Shown here piece by piece: positions 1 through 8,376 of a DNA stretch of 24,812 nt (the first letter of the stretch is position 1; every line of letters starts with the position of its first letter). Made by a program: the position numbers and the translations under genes. Location of the stretch: assembly GCA_002320455.1 (NCBI GenBank), contig DCKU01000094.1, forward strand, positions 1 through 24,812. Reading direction: 5' to 3'. Source of the DNA: Salinisphaera sp. UBA1666 (GTDB lineage: Bacteria; Pseudomonadota; Gammaproteobacteria; Nevskiales; Salinisphaeraceae). Below the pieces are notes generated by a model, which had not been told where the DNA came from, did no database searches, and saw nothing but the letters and a program-made list of their open reading frames with translations.

Positions 1-53
1 CGGTAATGTGCGATGAACCTTTTTATTGCCGCTTATGACGGTCGCTGTTGGCC

Positions 54-647
54 CTATCGGCCGCGGTTTCCCAGCATGATAGCCACCACGCGAGCGTTAT
101 CGAGTTGTATGGTTCGCCGCAGCCGGTTGGGCCCGAAATCGTAGGTCCATCGCTCGCGATAGATGAATGACCCGCCGTTGCGTCCCAGCGGCAAGGTAAA
201 TCCTGGCTCGTATATCCGCGTGGCCGTGATGAAATAACCGACGTCGGTCAGCGGCGGGCCGCAGGCCTGCAGCAATCGATATTTGGTTAGGCCGGGCGTG
301 ATCAGCCCAGGGTCGCAGTCACCGCTTGGCGGAAGAGCGCGCGGCTGGAATCCATAGCCGGCGTCGCTGTTGACCGCCATGACACGGTCACCGCGAAATA
401 CCACGGTCTGAATCAGGCGGCGCGCCCCGGGGTTATAGGTCCACTCCTGCATCGGCAGCCCAAAGCCAAGCGCGCCCTGGCCGATCCAACGGTCTTCGAA
501 GTCTGGCGTACCGCAGGCGTCTAAGACCTCAGCCATGCTGTCGCCGTCGCGCACCAACTGGCCCTGGCAGCGCAGCGAGTCTGCGTTGGCAGGTGAGGCG
601 CCACACGCCGCAACTGCAAGCCACAGAATCAGCGCGATGCGTCGCAT
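54..647 (-). CDS. Exported DUF2845-type protein, tandem repeat, gspAB-linked
   Basis: 197 residues from an ATG two bases beyond the gspB stop (TGAC then ATG), so it is probably translationally coupled to gspB. The N-terminus has two Arg, a short hydrophobic run and then Val-Ala-Ala-Cys15, a possible lipobox. An Ala-Asn-Ala signal peptidase I site near residue 22 is the alternative. The mature part holds two similar halves, each with a Cys, a 'LLQACG/VLDACG'-like segment followed by Pro, a 'W-T-Y' strand and a final 'R-V-V/M-A-I/V' strand. This matches my memory of DUF2845, a small periplasmic or outer-membrane family of unknown role. Being third in the gspAB unit suggests an envelope task linked to secretin assembly, but this is inference. 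Longer in-frame starts would reach into gspB and lose the signal sequence. Confidence 0.75.
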   Translation of the reverse strand: MRRIALILWLAVAACGASPANADSLRCQGQLVRDGDSMAEVLDACGTPDFEDRWIGQGALGFGLPMQEWTYNPGARRLIQTVVFRGDRVMAVNSDAGYGFQPRALPPSGDCDPGLITPGLTKYRLLQACGPPLTDVGYFITATRIYEPGFTLPLGRNGGSFIYRERWTYDFGPNRLRRTIQLDNARVVAIMLGNRGR

Positions 648-648
648 G

Positions 649-1404
649 TCAGCCCGGCCCGGCCACGCGATAGCGCTGGCCCTGGAAGCGCAACACTGCC
701 CCGCTGGGCTCGATCTGTTCAACCGCGGGGCCGGCCGCCAGGCGCTCGCCTTCGTGATAGCGCCTCCCGTCAACCAAAATAAAACTGCGCCCGGGCACGG
801 TGCTGTAGAGCTGGCCGTTGATGGTGATTGCGGGCGCACTCGTGCCCGCCTGTGTGGGCAAATCATCGTCGAGCGACGCTGCTGACGCCGGCGTGGCAGC
901 AGCTGCCTCTACAGCCGACGTATCCGGTGTCTCGGGAGCTTTATCAACCGCCGCCGCAGTGCCTGCTTCACCGGTCAGCGGTACCGTGGAGTACGTGACC
1001 TTGCCGCCGGCCGTCGCGCGCGCTGGCGCGGGGGCTGCGACCGTGGCCCGAACGATCGGTGTTGCGGGCATCGCGGGCGTTGTCGGCGCGGATGAGCCGT
1101 CGCGGGTTGGGCCCGGCGTATCGATTTTACGCGGCGCGGTACGCGCGTCCGCCACGGACCTTGCAGATGTCGAGTTCTGCGCCGCTGCAGCAGCCGTCGA
1201 ATGCGGTGTGTTATCTGCCTGCGGGCGCCAGATATACACGACCAACGCAACGTTGGTGGCGACAAGGGCCGCCAATAGCCACCGACCGACACCGGTACCA
1301 CGGCGTGATTGCGCGTCCATCGCGGCCGCCTGGTGCAAGTCGCCAGCGCTGCGCGCATAGCGCTCTCGCTCGGCTTTTTTTAGCGCGTCGACGAGATAAG
1401 ACAC
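649..1404 (-). CDS. gspB: General secretion pathway protein B (GspB/ExeB)
   Basis: 251 residues. A short cytoplasmic N-terminus (MSYLVDALKKAERER) is followed by one membrane segment at about residues 42-58, a long Ala/Thr/Pro-rich periplasmic linker (about 60-190), and a C-terminal GspB domain of about 60 residues containing 'INGQLYS', 'ILVDGRRYHEGE' and a final 'VLRFQGQRYRV'. The 'SYLVDALKKAE' start and the 'I(N)G-x-Y-S' and 'R-x-Y-x-E-G' motifs are the family hallmarks. In Aeromonas, ExeB pairs with the ATPase ExeA to help the secretin cross or assemble in peptidoglycan, and the linker would span the periplasm. It begins 2 nt after the gspA stop and is followed immediately by the DUF2845 gene. 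In some bacteria gspA and gspB are fused; here they are separate. Confidence 0.9.
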   Translation of the reverse strand: MSYLVDALKKAERERYARSAGDLHQAAAMDAQSRRGTGVGRWLLAALVATNVALVVYIWRPQADNTPHSTAAAAAQNSTSARSVADARTAPRKIDTPGPTRDGSSAPTTPAMPATPIVRATVAAPAPARATAGGKVTYSTVPLTGEAGTAAAVDKAPETPDTSAVEAAAATPASAASLDDDLPTQAGTSAPAITINGQLYSTVPGRSFILVDGRRYHEGERLAAGPAVEQIEPSGAVLRFQGQRYRVAGPG

Positions 1405-1406
1405 CG

Positions 1407-3299
1407 CTAGCTCTCACCCACTGCACGCAGCGATGGGGTACCTGGCGTTGCGACAGACCCGTTGAGCATCATCTGGGTTCTGGGGCCGGCCAGGCCGTCA
1501 TCGTCCAGGCCGCTGGCAGCCTGAAACTCGCGCAGCCGCTTGCCGAGCGCCGCGTCGTATACCGGCGACGGTTTACCGGCGCGCGCCTCGGGATTTTGTC
1601 CGTCGATGCGGTCAAGACGATTCCGTAGCCAGACCACGGCGCTGCCCACGGAGCCCGGACGAATCAGGCGCACGCCCGCATCAGCGCGCCACACGATACG
1701 GGCCCGCCCGGCCCAGTGGGATTCGAGCCGGCCTCGGTCGATATCGCGGGTACCATCGCTGCCCACGATCGTGGCCTTTGCATCGTCCAGCGCGGTCAGC
1801 AGTACGGTCTGGGTACCATCATTCACATCGAGATCAATCAGCGCCGGGCGGTTATAGCGGGCCACGACATCCAGATCCGGCGCGTCATCTAGACACCGAA
1901 GATCCCCGACCCGCAGCTTATCGCATCGACGCTGGACGTCCGCGCCGAAAACCCCCCAGAGACGCAACAGCTGGCTCATCTCCGCGTTGCCGGTCGGCAG
2001 CAGGCTGGCAAAATCAGCTGGTTGCGAGGGACGTGCGTTACCCGATGCTCGTTTGTCGTCACCGTCGACGTCGGCTTCGTTCGGCGTCGCAGCCTCGCTC
2101 GCGTTAACCGATTGATCTGCCTCGACGGTGGCGCCCTGCCCGCTTTGGCCATCCGACGCGGTCGCCGACTCAGCGGTAGGGGCTGACTTGACCGAACCCT
2201 GACTCGCGGCGTCGCCTGCGCGCGACGTGTCTTGTTCGGCTGTCTTACTGGCGCTATCACCTGCCTGAGCCTCGGCGTCGGGCGACTTGGTCGAGACGGT
2301 GTCCTCTTCCTCGGCTGGCGGGTGCGTCAGCGCGGTATCGCCTTGACCATCACCTACCCCGCCTTGTTCGGCGGCGTTGGTCGAGGGAATATCCGGCAGC
2401 CAGGCCAGCAGGACGATAGCGGCTACGCCAGCCAACAGGCCCGTGGGCAGCGCCAGGCGCCAACCGCGCCGGAACAGGCGCGAGTAACGCGGCGGCAGGC
2501 ATTCGAGTGCCGCACGCAACACCATCCAGGTGCCTATCGTCGACGTGCCGTGGGCATACGCGCCCATCAGGGCGCGCTCGCAGACCATATTGATCAAACG
2601 CGGCACACCACCGGTCATGGCGCGAAGCGCGATCGTAGCCCCGGAACTGAACAGATGCTGCGGCCCGTTAGCACATTCCAGCCGGTGTTGGACGTAGGCA
2701 CGCGTCTCGGCAAGCCCCAGCGGCTTCAGTACAAAGCGCGCTGTGATGCGCTGGGCCAGCTGACGCAGATCGTGGCGCGCCAAGAGATCAGACAGCTCCG
2801 GCTGACCCACCAGGATGATGCGCAAGAGTTTGTGCCGATGGGTTTCGAGGTTGGTGAGCAGCCGCAACTGCTCCAGAACGTCGCGCGAGAGATTCTGGGC
2901 CTCGTCAACGATCAGCACCGTGCGCCGATTGGCCGCATGCGCTTCCAGCAGGTGCGCGTTCAAACGATCCGTCAACGTCTTGAGGCTGGCCTTCGGATTA
3001 CGGGCCCCGGCAACGCCCAGCTCGTCGCAGATCGTGGCCACGAATTCCCGTACCTCGAGCTGGGGGTTCCAGCACAACGCGATATCCAGATCAGCCAGCT
3101 CACTGTCGACCACCGCACGGATCAGCGTCGTCTTGCCGGTGCCGACCTCGCCGATCAGCGAAACGAATCCGCCATGTTCGCCGGCGCCATAAAGCAGGTG
3201 CGCAAGCGCCTCGCGATGGCTCTCGCTCAGATACAGAAACGCCGGGTCGGGCGTGACTGCAAACGGGTAATCTTCGAATCCGAAATAACGCAGATACAT
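1407..3299 (-). CDS. gspA: General secretion pathway ATPase GspA (ExeA)
   Basis: 630 residues. The N-terminal AAA+ domain has Walker A GEVGTGKT at 50-57, Walker B VLIVDEAQ at 128-135 and a sensor-like 'LVGQPEL' near 163-169. A membrane segment lies at about 283-301, then an acidic Ser/Thr/Ala-rich linker (about 305-450). A following region of about 90 residues resembles the degenerate C39-peptidase-like domain seen in ExeA-type proteins ('NRPALIDL', 'VLLTALDD', 'SHWAGRARIVWR'). The end is a peptidoglycan-binding-1-like domain ('YDAALGKRLREFQAASGL', 'GLAGPRTQMMLNG'). With GspB it forms an inner-membrane complex that uses ATP and peptidoglycan binding to promote secretin insertion. It diverges from gspC. 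No clear Shine-Dalgarno precedes the ATG, but the conserved 'MYLRYFGFEDYPFAVTPDP' start fixes the N-terminus. Confidence 0.93.
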   Translation of the reverse strand: MYLRYFGFEDYPFAVTPDPAFLYLSESHREALAHLLYGAGEHGGFVSLIGEVGTGKTTLIRAVVDSELADLDIALCWNPQLEVREFVATICDELGVAGARNPKASLKTLTDRLNAHLLEAHAANRRTVLIVDEAQNLSRDVLEQLRLLTNLETHRHKLLRIILVGQPELSDLLARHDLRQLAQRITARFVLKPLGLAETRAYVQHRLECANGPQHLFSSGATIALRAMTGGVPRLINMVCERALMGAYAHGTSTIGTWMVLRAALECLPPRYSRLFRRGWRLALPTGLLAGVAAIVLLAWLPDIPSTNAAEQGGVGDGQGDTALTHPPAEEEDTVSTKSPDAEAQAGDSASKTAEQDTSRAGDAASQGSVKSAPTAESATASDGQSGQGATVEADQSVNASEAATPNEADVDGDDKRASGNARPSQPADFASLLPTGNAEMSQLLRLWGVFGADVQRRCDKLRVGDLRCLDDAPDLDVVARYNRPALIDLDVNDGTQTVLLTALDDAKATIVGSDGTRDIDRGRLESHWAGRARIVWRADAGVRLIRPGSVGSAVVWLRNRLDRIDGQNPEARAGKPSPVYDAALGKRLREFQAASGLDDDGLAGPRTQMMLNGSVATPGTPSLRAVGES

Positions 3300-3331
3300 C
3301 GGTTGAGGTGGCGCCGCCGATATTCAGCGCT

Positions 3332-3359
3332 AGTCTACGCGCCCGGCGGGTAACGGCAA
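3332..3359 (-). promoter_or_regulatory. Candidate sigma70-type promoter for gspAB
   Basis: Read leftward, TTGCCG (3359-3354) and TAGACT (3337-3332) are separated by 16 bp and lie 33 bp upstream of the gspA ATG. Each hexamer matches consensus at four of six positions. This is a pattern match only. Confidence 0.3.
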
Positions 3360-3402
3360 ACACGACGTTGGACTAGCCCGCACGCGAATCATGGCAGGAT
3401 AG

Positions 3403-3416
3403 ATACGCTGGCGTAT
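3403..3416. promoter_or_regulatory. 14-bp palindrome between gspA and gspC, candidate operator
   Basis: ATACGC-TG-GCGTAT is a perfect inverted repeat with 6-bp arms and a 2-bp centre. It sits in the divergent intergenic region about 100 bp from the gspA start and 115 bp from the gspC start. The size and symmetry fit a dimeric regulator site, but no regulator is encoded in the window. Confidence 0.35.
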
Positions 3417-3465
3417 TGCGGGGGTGAGGATGCCGGTGTGCGCCGTCTGGAGCTAGATGCGCGCC

Positions 3466-3487
3466 TAGGACTTTCGCTTAGGACTTT
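3466..3487. repeat. 9-bp direct repeat upstream of gspC
   Basis: TAGGACTTT occurs at 3466-3474 and again at 3479-3487, a 13-bp periodicity, 44 bp before the preferred gspC start. It could be a regulator-binding repeat or a small duplication. Confidence 0.4.
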
Positions 3488-3530
3488 TGGATACATCTCA
3501 TCGACTTACAAGATCGGTAGACTCGGGAGT

Positions 3531-4502
3531 ATGGCCTTGGAACTTTCATCGGACGCCCAGCGGTGGCTGGCGCGGCTGCCCGAATTCGTCAACATCCTGC
3601 TGGTCGCGTTCGTCGGCCTGGCACTCGCCCAGCTGTTCTGGCTGATATGGCCGCAGCCGGCCGCCGAAGTCATCGCGCCGTCGCAAAACGAGCCGGCCCG
3701 GCGCGCCGATCCTGGTGAACAGGTCGATGTTGCTGCCATCGCCGGGGCGCATTTGTTCGGGCAGCAGACCGTGGTGGACGCCGAGCGTGAGCGCCAGAAA
3801 GAACTCAACGCCCCAGAGACCCAGCTCAATCTAGAGCTGACGGGCATCATCGCTGACCGCGACGGCCAGCGCTCTCGAGCTCTCATCAAGACGCCAAAAG
3901 GCGATCAGGAAGGGTTCAAAGTCGACGAACAGATCGTTTCGGGCGTCAAACTCAAAACCATTTACGCGGATCGCGTGATACTCGACCGCAGCGGACGCCT
4001 GGAAACGCTGACGTTAGAAAGCGTAAAAAACGCGCAGGCCATGACCGGGCTGACCCGGGCGGCCGGGCGGGAATCGGCGGCGCGCGGTACGGCGTCAGCC
4101 GCTAACCGTCGAGCAACGACAAACGCGGCTCGCACGGCGCAGGCTGCCAACGGCGGCGATCAAGCCAGCCAGAGTGTATCGGCCGATCTGGGCGCGAAGC
4201 TGTCCGAGGTTCGCGAAGAGATTATGGCCAATCCCGCCAATGCGCAGCGCTACATTCGCTTGCGGCCGGCACGCCAAGACGGCAGTCTCGCCGGCTACCG
4301 CATTTTTCCGGGTCAAGACGACACGCTGTTCAAACAGGCAGGGCTACAAAGTGGGGAACTTGTGACTGCGATCAACGGGCAACCGCTCAATAATCCGGCG
4401 GCATCGTTGAAGATGCTCGGCAATCTCGCCAAGGCCGGCAGCGCTACGATCACCGTCGAAAACGACGGTGCGTCTCGAACCGTTGAAGTGAACTTCCAAT
4501 GA
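3531..4502 (+). CDS. gspC: Type II secretion inner-membrane connector GspC
   Basis: 323 residues from ATG 3531. A short cytoplasmic stretch precedes one membrane segment at about 19-40. The homology region follows (about 73-160; 'AHLFGQQ', 'LELTGIIAD', 'ALIKTPKGDQEGFKVDEQI'), then an Ala/Thr/Arg-rich linker and a PDZ-like C-terminal domain (about 218-323; 'YRIFPGQDDTLFKQAGLQSG', 'AINGQPLNN'). GspC links the inner-membrane platform to the N0 domain of the secretin and takes part in substrate recognition. GGGAG at 3525-3529 is too close to this ATG; it is better spaced for TTG 3537 in the same frame, which would remove two residues. A GTG at 3438 would add 31 residues unlike the family. It overlaps gspD by 4 nt (ATGA). 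Confidence 0.92.
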   Translation: MALELSSDAQRWLARLPEFVNILLVAFVGLALAQLFWLIWPQPAAEVIAPSQNEPARRADPGEQVDVAAIAGAHLFGQQTVVDAERERQKELNAPETQLNLELTGIIADRDGQRSRALIKTPKGDQEGFKVDEQIVSGVKLKTIYADRVILDRSGRLETLTLESVKNAQAMTGLTRAAGRESAARGTASAANRRATTNAARTAQAANGGDQASQSVSADLGAKLSEVREEIMANPANAQRYIRLRPARQDGSLAGYRIFPGQDDTLFKQAGLQSGELVTAINGQPLNNPAASLKMLGNLAKAGSATITVENDGASRTVEVNFQ

Positions 4503-6733
4503 GCACGTCTTTTACGTCTCCCCGGCTGCGTGCCTGTCTGCGGCCCGTCGTTATCGGGGCCTCACTCACCCTGGCCGCGAGCGTGGCCTATGCCCCCGCC
4601 CTCATGGCCCAGGCCGACTCTCCGGCCGGTATCAGTGCCACCGACGGCGACACGTTCACGCTCAATCTCAAGGAAGCCGACATCACGACGCTGATTGCCA
4701 CGGTGAGCGAGGTGACCGGGCGCAACTTCGTGGTCGACCCGCGCGTCAAAGGCGACGTGACGGTGCTGTCGAACCAGTCGATGACGCCGGACGAGCTGTA
4801 CCAGACGTTTCTATCGGTGCTGGACGTTCACGGCTTTTCGGCGATCCCGTCGGGCGAAGTGACCAAGATTATCCCGCAGATCAACGCCAAGCAGGACGGC
4901 GGGTTCGGGGGCTCGGGCACGGTGACCAATGAAAACGTGGTGACCAAGGTACTGCACGTCGACAACGTACCGGCCGATCAGCTGGTGCCGATCCTGCGCC
5001 CGCTGGTGCCACAGTACGGGCATCTGGCGGCCTACTCGGCGTCCAACTCGCTGGTGATCTCGGATCGCGAAGCCAACGTTGCGCGGCTAACACAAATCGT
5101 GCGTCGAATAGACGCCAACGGCGTGTCCAGCGTTGATCAGGTTCAGCTGACCAACGCCAACGCCAGCGACGTTGCCGAGGCGATTGGGAAATTGCAGGGG
5201 GGCGATCAGAAATCCGCTACCAACGTGGTCGCGCTCGATCGCACCAACAGCGTGCTGGTCAGCGGCAGCCCGCGCGAGCGGGCCAAGCTGCGCGACGTGA
5301 TCAAGCGCATGGACACGAAGTCGCAAGAAGCCGGCGACACCGCCGTGATCTATCTCAACTATGCCGATGCCGAAACGCTGGCCCCGGTGCTCCAGGCCTA
5401 TGCCACCGGCCAAAGTTACTCGTCAGGCAATTCGCGCAATCGCGGGTTATCGAGCACCGGCGGCGGCTTTGGCAGCAACAACAGCGGCGGTTTCGGCGGC
5501 AGTAACAACAACAGTGGTTTTGGTAATAACCGCGGCGGCATCAATCGCCAGCGCAATAACAGCGGCGGCGGCGTACAGGGCATTTCCGGCGGTGAAGACA
5601 GTGATGTCGCCGTGATCGCCGAATCCGGCGCCAACGCGCTCATCATCCACGCGCCCGCCGACAAGATGAGCAAGATCAAGCACATCATCGAAAAGCTTGA
5701 TATTCGTCGTGGTCAGGTCCTGGTCGAGGGCATCATTGCCGAAATCGGGATTCAGCAGACCAAGAATCTCGGCATCAATCTGGCCGCGCTCAAGGACGGT
5801 GGCCCGGCTGCCGCCAGTATTCTGAATTCGGAAACGCTGACTGCGGTCGGCCAGGCGGCCGCCAACGGCACACCGCTAAACCTGATCCAGCAGGGCTTGA
5901 ATGTCGCCCTGGGCAGCACCAACGGCGAGGTCAATTTCGCGCTGCTGGTCAACGCGTTGTCCAACAACGTCGACACCAACGTTCTCTCGACCCCGTCGCT
6001 GATCACCCGCGACAACGAGGAAGCCCAGATCCGCGTCGGCCAGCGGGTGCCGTTCGTCACCGGCAGTTTCACCACCGGGGCTTCCGGCGGCGGCACCGGC
6101 GTCAACCCGTTCCAGACCGTGGATCGTGAAGACGTGGGCTTGCAGCTGGCCTTCATCCCGCAGATCAGCGCCGGCGACACCATCCAGCTCACCATCGATG
6201 AAGAAGTCTCCAGCATCGCGCCGAGTGCCCAGCAATCGGCGCAGGACGCGGGGCTCATCACCAACAGCCGGACCCTGCAGACTGCGGTGGAAGTCAAAAA
6301 CGGCCAGATCCTGGTTCTGGGCGGCTTGATCGATAACAACCTCAACGTCACGCGCAACAAAGTGCCGGTGCTGGGCGATATTCCGCTGCTAGGCGGGCTG
6401 TTTCGTTATAACGCCGTCGATCGCACCAAGCGTAATCTGCTGAACTTCATTCGGCCCACCATTCTGCGTGGCGACGGCCAGTCGGCGGCCTACAGCGCCG
6501 AGAAGTATCGATATCTGCGCTCGCTCCAGCTGCAGCAGACCCAACGACGCCTGCCGCTGATGGGCAACGAAGAACGCCGGCCGCAGCTGCCCGACATCAA
6601 TAACTTCAAGGGCGGTACGAATTCATCGGCCCGCTTCAACGATACCGGCGCCGATGATCTGGGCGAGCCCCAACGGGCGCTGCCGGGCAGCCCGGCCCGG
6701 GAGAACAGTAAACGTCGTGGAGACTCTTTCTAA
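4499..6733 (+). CDS. gspD: Type II secretion outer-membrane secretin GspD
   Basis: 744 residues. A signal peptide probably cleaves after 'LMAQA' (about residue 39). The N0 domain starts at 'FTLNLKEADITTLIATVSEVTGRNFVVDPRV', followed by the N1, N2 and N3 repeats and the secretin core, with 'QVLVEGIIAEI', 'LSTPSLITRDNEEAQIRVGQRVPF' and the signature 'VPVLGDIPLLGGLFR' near residues 621-636. Residues about 304-366, within N3, form a long Gly/Asn/Ser-rich insertion, a known variable loop of GspD. The protein forms the multimeric outer-membrane channel for folded exoproteins. The C-terminal tail after the core is polar and could be the pilotin-binding S region, but no pilotin gene is present. It starts inside the gspC stop codon; gspE follows after 32 nt. 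Confidence 0.96.
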   Translation: MSTSFTSPRLRACLRPVVIGASLTLAASVAYAPALMAQADSPAGISATDGDTFTLNLKEADITTLIATVSEVTGRNFVVDPRVKGDVTVLSNQSMTPDELYQTFLSVLDVHGFSAIPSGEVTKIIPQINAKQDGGFGGSGTVTNENVVTKVLHVDNVPADQLVPILRPLVPQYGHLAAYSASNSLVISDREANVARLTQIVRRIDANGVSSVDQVQLTNANASDVAEAIGKLQGGDQKSATNVVALDRTNSVLVSGSPRERAKLRDVIKRMDTKSQEAGDTAVIYLNYADAETLAPVLQAYATGQSYSSGNSRNRGLSSTGGGFGSNNSGGFGGSNNNSGFGNNRGGINRQRNNSGGGVQGISGGEDSDVAVIAESGANALIIHAPADKMSKIKHIIEKLDIRRGQVLVEGIIAEIGIQQTKNLGINLAALKDGGPAAASILNSETLTAVGQAAANGTPLNLIQQGLNVALGSTNGEVNFALLVNALSNNVDTNVLSTPSLITRDNEEAQIRVGQRVPFVTGSFTTGASGGGTGVNPFQTVDREDVGLQLAFIPQISAGDTIQLTIDEEVSSIAPSAQQSAQDAGLITNSRTLQTAVEVKNGQILVLGGLIDNNLNVTRNKVPVLGDIPLLGGLFRYNAVDRTKRNLLNFIRPTILRGDGQSAAYSAEKYRYLRSLQLQQTQRRLPLMGNEERRPQLPDINNFKGGTNSSARFNDTGADDLGEPQRALPGSPARENSKRRGDSF

Positions 6734-6765
6734 CCGCCGGCCAGCGCCGCGAGGAACGATGTGCC

Positions 6766-8337
6766 ATGAGTGACCCTGCCGAAGAACTCACCTTAACGCC
6801 GCTCGATAGCCCGCAACCGCTGAGCCCTTTGGACAGTCCGGTTGGCGAGCCGGCCGAGGCGCCTGCCCGTCTCGAGCGTCTGTCGTTTGCCTTCGCCCGG
6901 CGTTACGGGGTGATGCTGGGCGACTGGGACGAGGATGCGGTCAACGTGATCGCACGCGAGCCCATCGATGCCACCGCCCTGCTTGAGGTGCGCCGACATA
7001 CCAAGCGGCGCCTCAAGGTCGAGCGGGTATCGGCTGCTGCCTTCGAGGCGATGCTGCAGAACGATTACGAGAACCGCGACAACGAGTCGAGCCAGATCGT
7101 CGAGGGTATGGACGACGATATGGACCTGTCGGATGCTGCCCGCGCGCTGTCCGAACCGGCCGATCTGCTCGAGTCGTCCGACGACGCGCCGATCATTCGC
7201 CTCATCAATGCGCTGCTGACCGAGGCCATCAAGGAAAACACCTCGGATATTCATATTGAGCCCTTCGAGTCGCGTCTGACGGTGCGGTTTCGCGTCGACG
7301 GCGTGCTGCGCGAGGTGCTCAACCCGCCGCGCCAGCTGGCCCCTAGACTGATCTCGCGCGTAAAGGTCATGGCCAAGCTGGATATCGCGGAAAAACGTAT
7401 CCCCCAAGACGGGCGTATTTCGGTGCGTATTGCCGGGCGCCCTGTCGACGTGCGTGTCTCGACCATTCCATCGGGTACGGGTGAGCGGGTGGTGATGCGT
7501 CTGCTCGACAAACAGGCCGGCCGGCTGGACCTGCCGCATCTGGGCATGCCCACCGAAACGCTGGATGCCATGGACGAGCTGGTCCATAAACCGCACGGCA
7601 TTATTCTAGTGACCGGGCCGACCGGTTCGGGCAAGACCACGACGCTCTACGCGGGTATCACCCGAATCAACGACCGCACCCGCAACATCATGACCGTCGA
7701 GGACCCCATCGAGTACTACCTCGACGGCATCGGCCAGACCCAGGTCAACACCAAGGTCGACATGAGCTTTGCCCGCGGCCTGCGCGCGATCCTACGCCAA
7801 GACCCTGACGTGGTCATGATCGGTGAGATTCGTGACCTGGAGACCGCAGAGATTGCGGTCCAGGCCTCGCTGACCGGTCACCTTGTGTTGTCCACGCTGC
7901 ACACCAACACCGCAGTGGGGGCGATCGCGCGTCTGCGCGATATGGGGGTGGAGCCGTTTCTGTTGTCGTCGTCGGTCATCGGCATCATGGCCCAGCGCCT
8001 GGTGCGCACCCTGTGCCACGAGTGCAAGACGCCCTACACGGCTGATCGCCGCGAATGTGAACTGCTCAAGCGCGACCCCGACGCGCCACCCACGCTGTAT
8101 CGCCCCGGCGGCTGCGAAGCCTGCGGCCACAGTGGTTTCAAGGGCCGAACGGGCATCTATGAGCTGGTCGTCATCGACGACGAGCTGCGCAACATGATTC
8201 ACGAACAAGCCGCCGAGCACGCGCTCGAGGCCCAGGCCCGCAAGACTACGCCGAGCATCCGCGCCGACGGCCGAGCCAACGTGCTGGCAGGAAACACCAC
8301 GCTAGAAGAAGTGCTGCGGGTGACCCGTGAAGGATAA
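6766..8337 (+). CDS. gspE: Type II secretion assembly ATPase GspE
   Basis: 523 residues. An N-terminal domain of about 100 residues ('LSFAFARRYGVML') docks to GspL in the family. The catalytic domain shows 'NTSDIHIEPFESRLTVRFRVDGVLRE', Walker A GPTGSGKT at 284-291, an Asp-box region ('MTVEDPIEYYLDGIGQTQVN'), Walker B 'DPDVVMIGEIRD' and a His-box 'GHLVLSTLHTN'. A zinc-binding tetracysteine motif is present at C417/C420 and C450/C453, as in true GspE. It is the cytoplasmic hexameric ATPase that powers pseudopilus assembly. A GAGG about 11 nt upstream of the ATG is the likely ribosome site. Confidence 0.96.
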   Translation: MSDPAEELTLTPLDSPQPLSPLDSPVGEPAEAPARLERLSFAFARRYGVMLGDWDEDAVNVIAREPIDATALLEVRRHTKRRLKVERVSAAAFEAMLQNDYENRDNESSQIVEGMDDDMDLSDAARALSEPADLLESSDDAPIIRLINALLTEAIKENTSDIHIEPFESRLTVRFRVDGVLREVLNPPRQLAPRLISRVKVMAKLDIAEKRIPQDGRISVRIAGRPVDVRVSTIPSGTGERVVMRLLDKQAGRLDLPHLGMPTETLDAMDELVHKPHGIILVTGPTGSGKTTTLYAGITRINDRTRNIMTVEDPIEYYLDGIGQTQVNTKVDMSFARGLRAILRQDPDVVMIGEIRDLETAEIAVQASLTGHLVLSTLHTNTAVGAIARLRDMGVEPFLLSSSVIGIMAQRLVRTLCHECKTPYTADRRECELLKRDPDAPPTLYRPGGCEACGHSGFKGRTGIYELVVIDDELRNMIHEQAAEHALEAQARKTTPSIRADGRANVLAGNTTLEEVLRVTREG

Positions 8338-8364
8338 TCGCCCCCTTGACCACGCGCCGGCCGG

Positions 8365-8374
8365 GCGCTAGCGC
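8365..8374. promoter_or_regulatory. Palindrome immediately before the gspF start
   Basis: GCGCTAGCGC is a perfect 10-bp palindrome ending 2 nt before the gspF ATG, where a Shine-Dalgarno should be. Just upstream, GCGCC...GGCGC (around 8354-8368) can form a competing stem. A structured leader limiting GspF translation is possible. Confidence 0.3.
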
Positions 8375-8376
8375 TC

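Noticed and set aside
2232..3353. Long open frame of 373 codons antisense to gspA
   Set aside because: Its product is Arg/Gln-rich with no recognisable domain and lies wholly over the strongly supported gspA. It is a by-product of high GC content.
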